Shown: piece by piece, positions 63,490 to 64,000 of the stretch | How positions within the stretch are numbered: position 1 is the first letter of the stretch | How the letters are laid out: every line of letters starts with the position of its first letter | Assembly: GCA_963825845.1 (NCBI GenBank) | Contig: CAWGVL010000013.1 | Location: forward strand, 62,001 to 126,000 | Length of the DNA stretch: 64,000 nucleotides | Source: DASQDN01 sp963825845 | GTDB taxonomy: Bacteria > Acidobacteriota > Terriglobia > Bryobacterales > Bryobacteraceae | Reading direction: 5' to 3' | Translations under genes and position numbers: made by a program | The notes under the pieces: model-generated | The model's database searches: none | Seen by the model: the letters and a program-made list of their open reading frames with translations, nothing else | Told to the model about the DNA's origin: nothing

Positions 63490-64000
63490 TCATGCCTTGT
63501 ACTTGATGTCGAGTTGTGGCGTGTCGAGCCACTTCTGCCCTCGCAGCCTCGACTCCAGTCCAAAGAGTGTGATGCCTGTGGAAATATACGTACGTTCTAT
63601 CGGGTTCGGCAACTTGCCCGTGAGCACGAAGTCTTCGAAATTGCGAACCATGAAGCTCCAATGGTTGTGATTGTAGAGCTGGATGTAGAAGCATGACGCA
63701 TGCGGAGCGGCGTGTCCTTTCTCGCGTGCCGCGAAGAGATAGTCACGCGTCGAGTCGTTAAGGTTGAGGATTGTGCCTTTCAGACCGTCGCGGTACCGCA
63801 CCTGAATGGCCTGTGGAGGCGGCGCGTTGCTCATCTTGGTGACAGGATTCACCCGTGCCGACAGTGCAGCTTGCAGCAGATCATTCGACCACTCACCACG
63901 CTTTCCGAGTTCCCATACCTCAGGACCTTCCACACATCGGATGGCAGCAATGCCGGTCTCGCCACCTTTGCGCCGTTCGGCCATCGCCTGCATTAACTCC
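63490..64000 (-). CDS. Conserved protein of unknown function (5' end beyond window)
   Basis: The minus strand is open from the right edge to a stop at 63490 (about 170 codons), so only the C-terminal part is seen. Conserved-looking features: LQAMAERRKGGETGIAAIRCVEGPEVWELGK, IQVRYRDGLKGTILNLND, FAAREKGHAAPHASCFYIQLYNHNHWSFMVRNFEDFVLTGKLP and IERTYISTGITLFGLESRLRGQKWLDTPQLDI. This recalls a family in planctomycetes and acidobacteria annotated only as hypothetical. It is convergent with the FAD oxidoreductase (3 bp apart). Confidence 0.65.
   Translation of the reverse strand, partial: ELMQAMAERRKGGETGIAAIRCVEGPEVWELGKRGEWSNDLLQAALSARVNPVTKMSNAPPPQAIQVRYRDGLKGTILNLNDSTRDYLFAAREKGHAAPHASCFYIQLYNHNHWSFMVRNFEDFVLTGKLPNPIERTYISTGITLFGLESRLRGQKWLDTPQLDIKYKA

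Overview
The window looks like chromosomal DNA from an Acidobacterium of the Solibacter/Bryobacter type (order Bryobacterales). The reasons are a secreted lipase-like protein ending in what resembles the C-terminal domain known as TIGR03437, two large Oar-like TonB-dependent receptors with N-terminal carboxypeptidase-regulatory domains, several secreted PQQ-like and FAD enzymes, paired parvulins, and the high-GC, densely packed gene style. I found no rRNA, tRNA, CRISPR array, insertion sequence or prophage. The window cuts a gene at each end: hrpB at the left and a conserved protein of unknown function at the right.

Layout. 1-6.6 kb: HrpB helicase, a FAD/Rieske oxidoreductase, a GH43-type glycosidase, an aldo/keto reductase and a small PEGA-like exported protein. 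6.7-13.1 kb: a tightly coupled exporter operon (RND adaptor, RND pump, ABC ATPase, ABC-2 permease). 13.1-17.4 kb, minus strand: an envelope-folding operon (two parvulins, a HExxH protein, a TlpA-like thioredoxin, a DsbD-alpha-like protein, a family 9 glycosyltransferase). 17.4-22.5 kb: sialate O-acetylesterase, BON-domain protein, a hydroxypyruvate-isomerase-like TIM barrel and an APC permease. 22.6-26.9 kb: Rrf2 regulator plus cysteine synthase, RecG and RsmD. 26.9-32.2 kb, minus strand: MarR/YceI with shared operator-like sites, and a chain of lipoprotein, cytochrome c, quinoprotein, CbiZ and cyclophilin. 32.3-46.4 kb: a four-helix copper-storage-like protein, a glycosidase-like secreted protein, an alkyltransferase-like DNA repair protein, a TonB receptor, MATE pump, lipase, an ABC half-transporter, MgtE and an EF-hand-bearing PQQ-like propeller protein.

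46.5-53.9 kb is the most system-like block: an adenylate-forming ligase, an acyl-CoA-reductase/aldehyde-dehydrogenase-like enzyme, a GT4 glycosyltransferase and a YbbAP/LolCDE-type ABC exporter. All five genes are coupled by overlapping stop and start codons. It reads as a pathway that activates and reduces an acyl group, glycosylates a product and moves a hydrophobic molecule out of the inner membrane. 53.9-64 kb: DUF3011 protein, an FHA-GAF-sigma54 activator, a secreted kinase-like protein, DUF2071, a second TonB receptor and a secreted FAD oxidoreductase.

A recurring oddity is single-base indels that break otherwise well-conserved proteins (about 20 events in nine genes, six of them within roughly 420 bp of the adenylate-forming ligase). 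Because the reading frame resumes with conserved residues each time, I treat these mostly as sequencing or assembly errors and give whole-gene coordinates for the broken genes.
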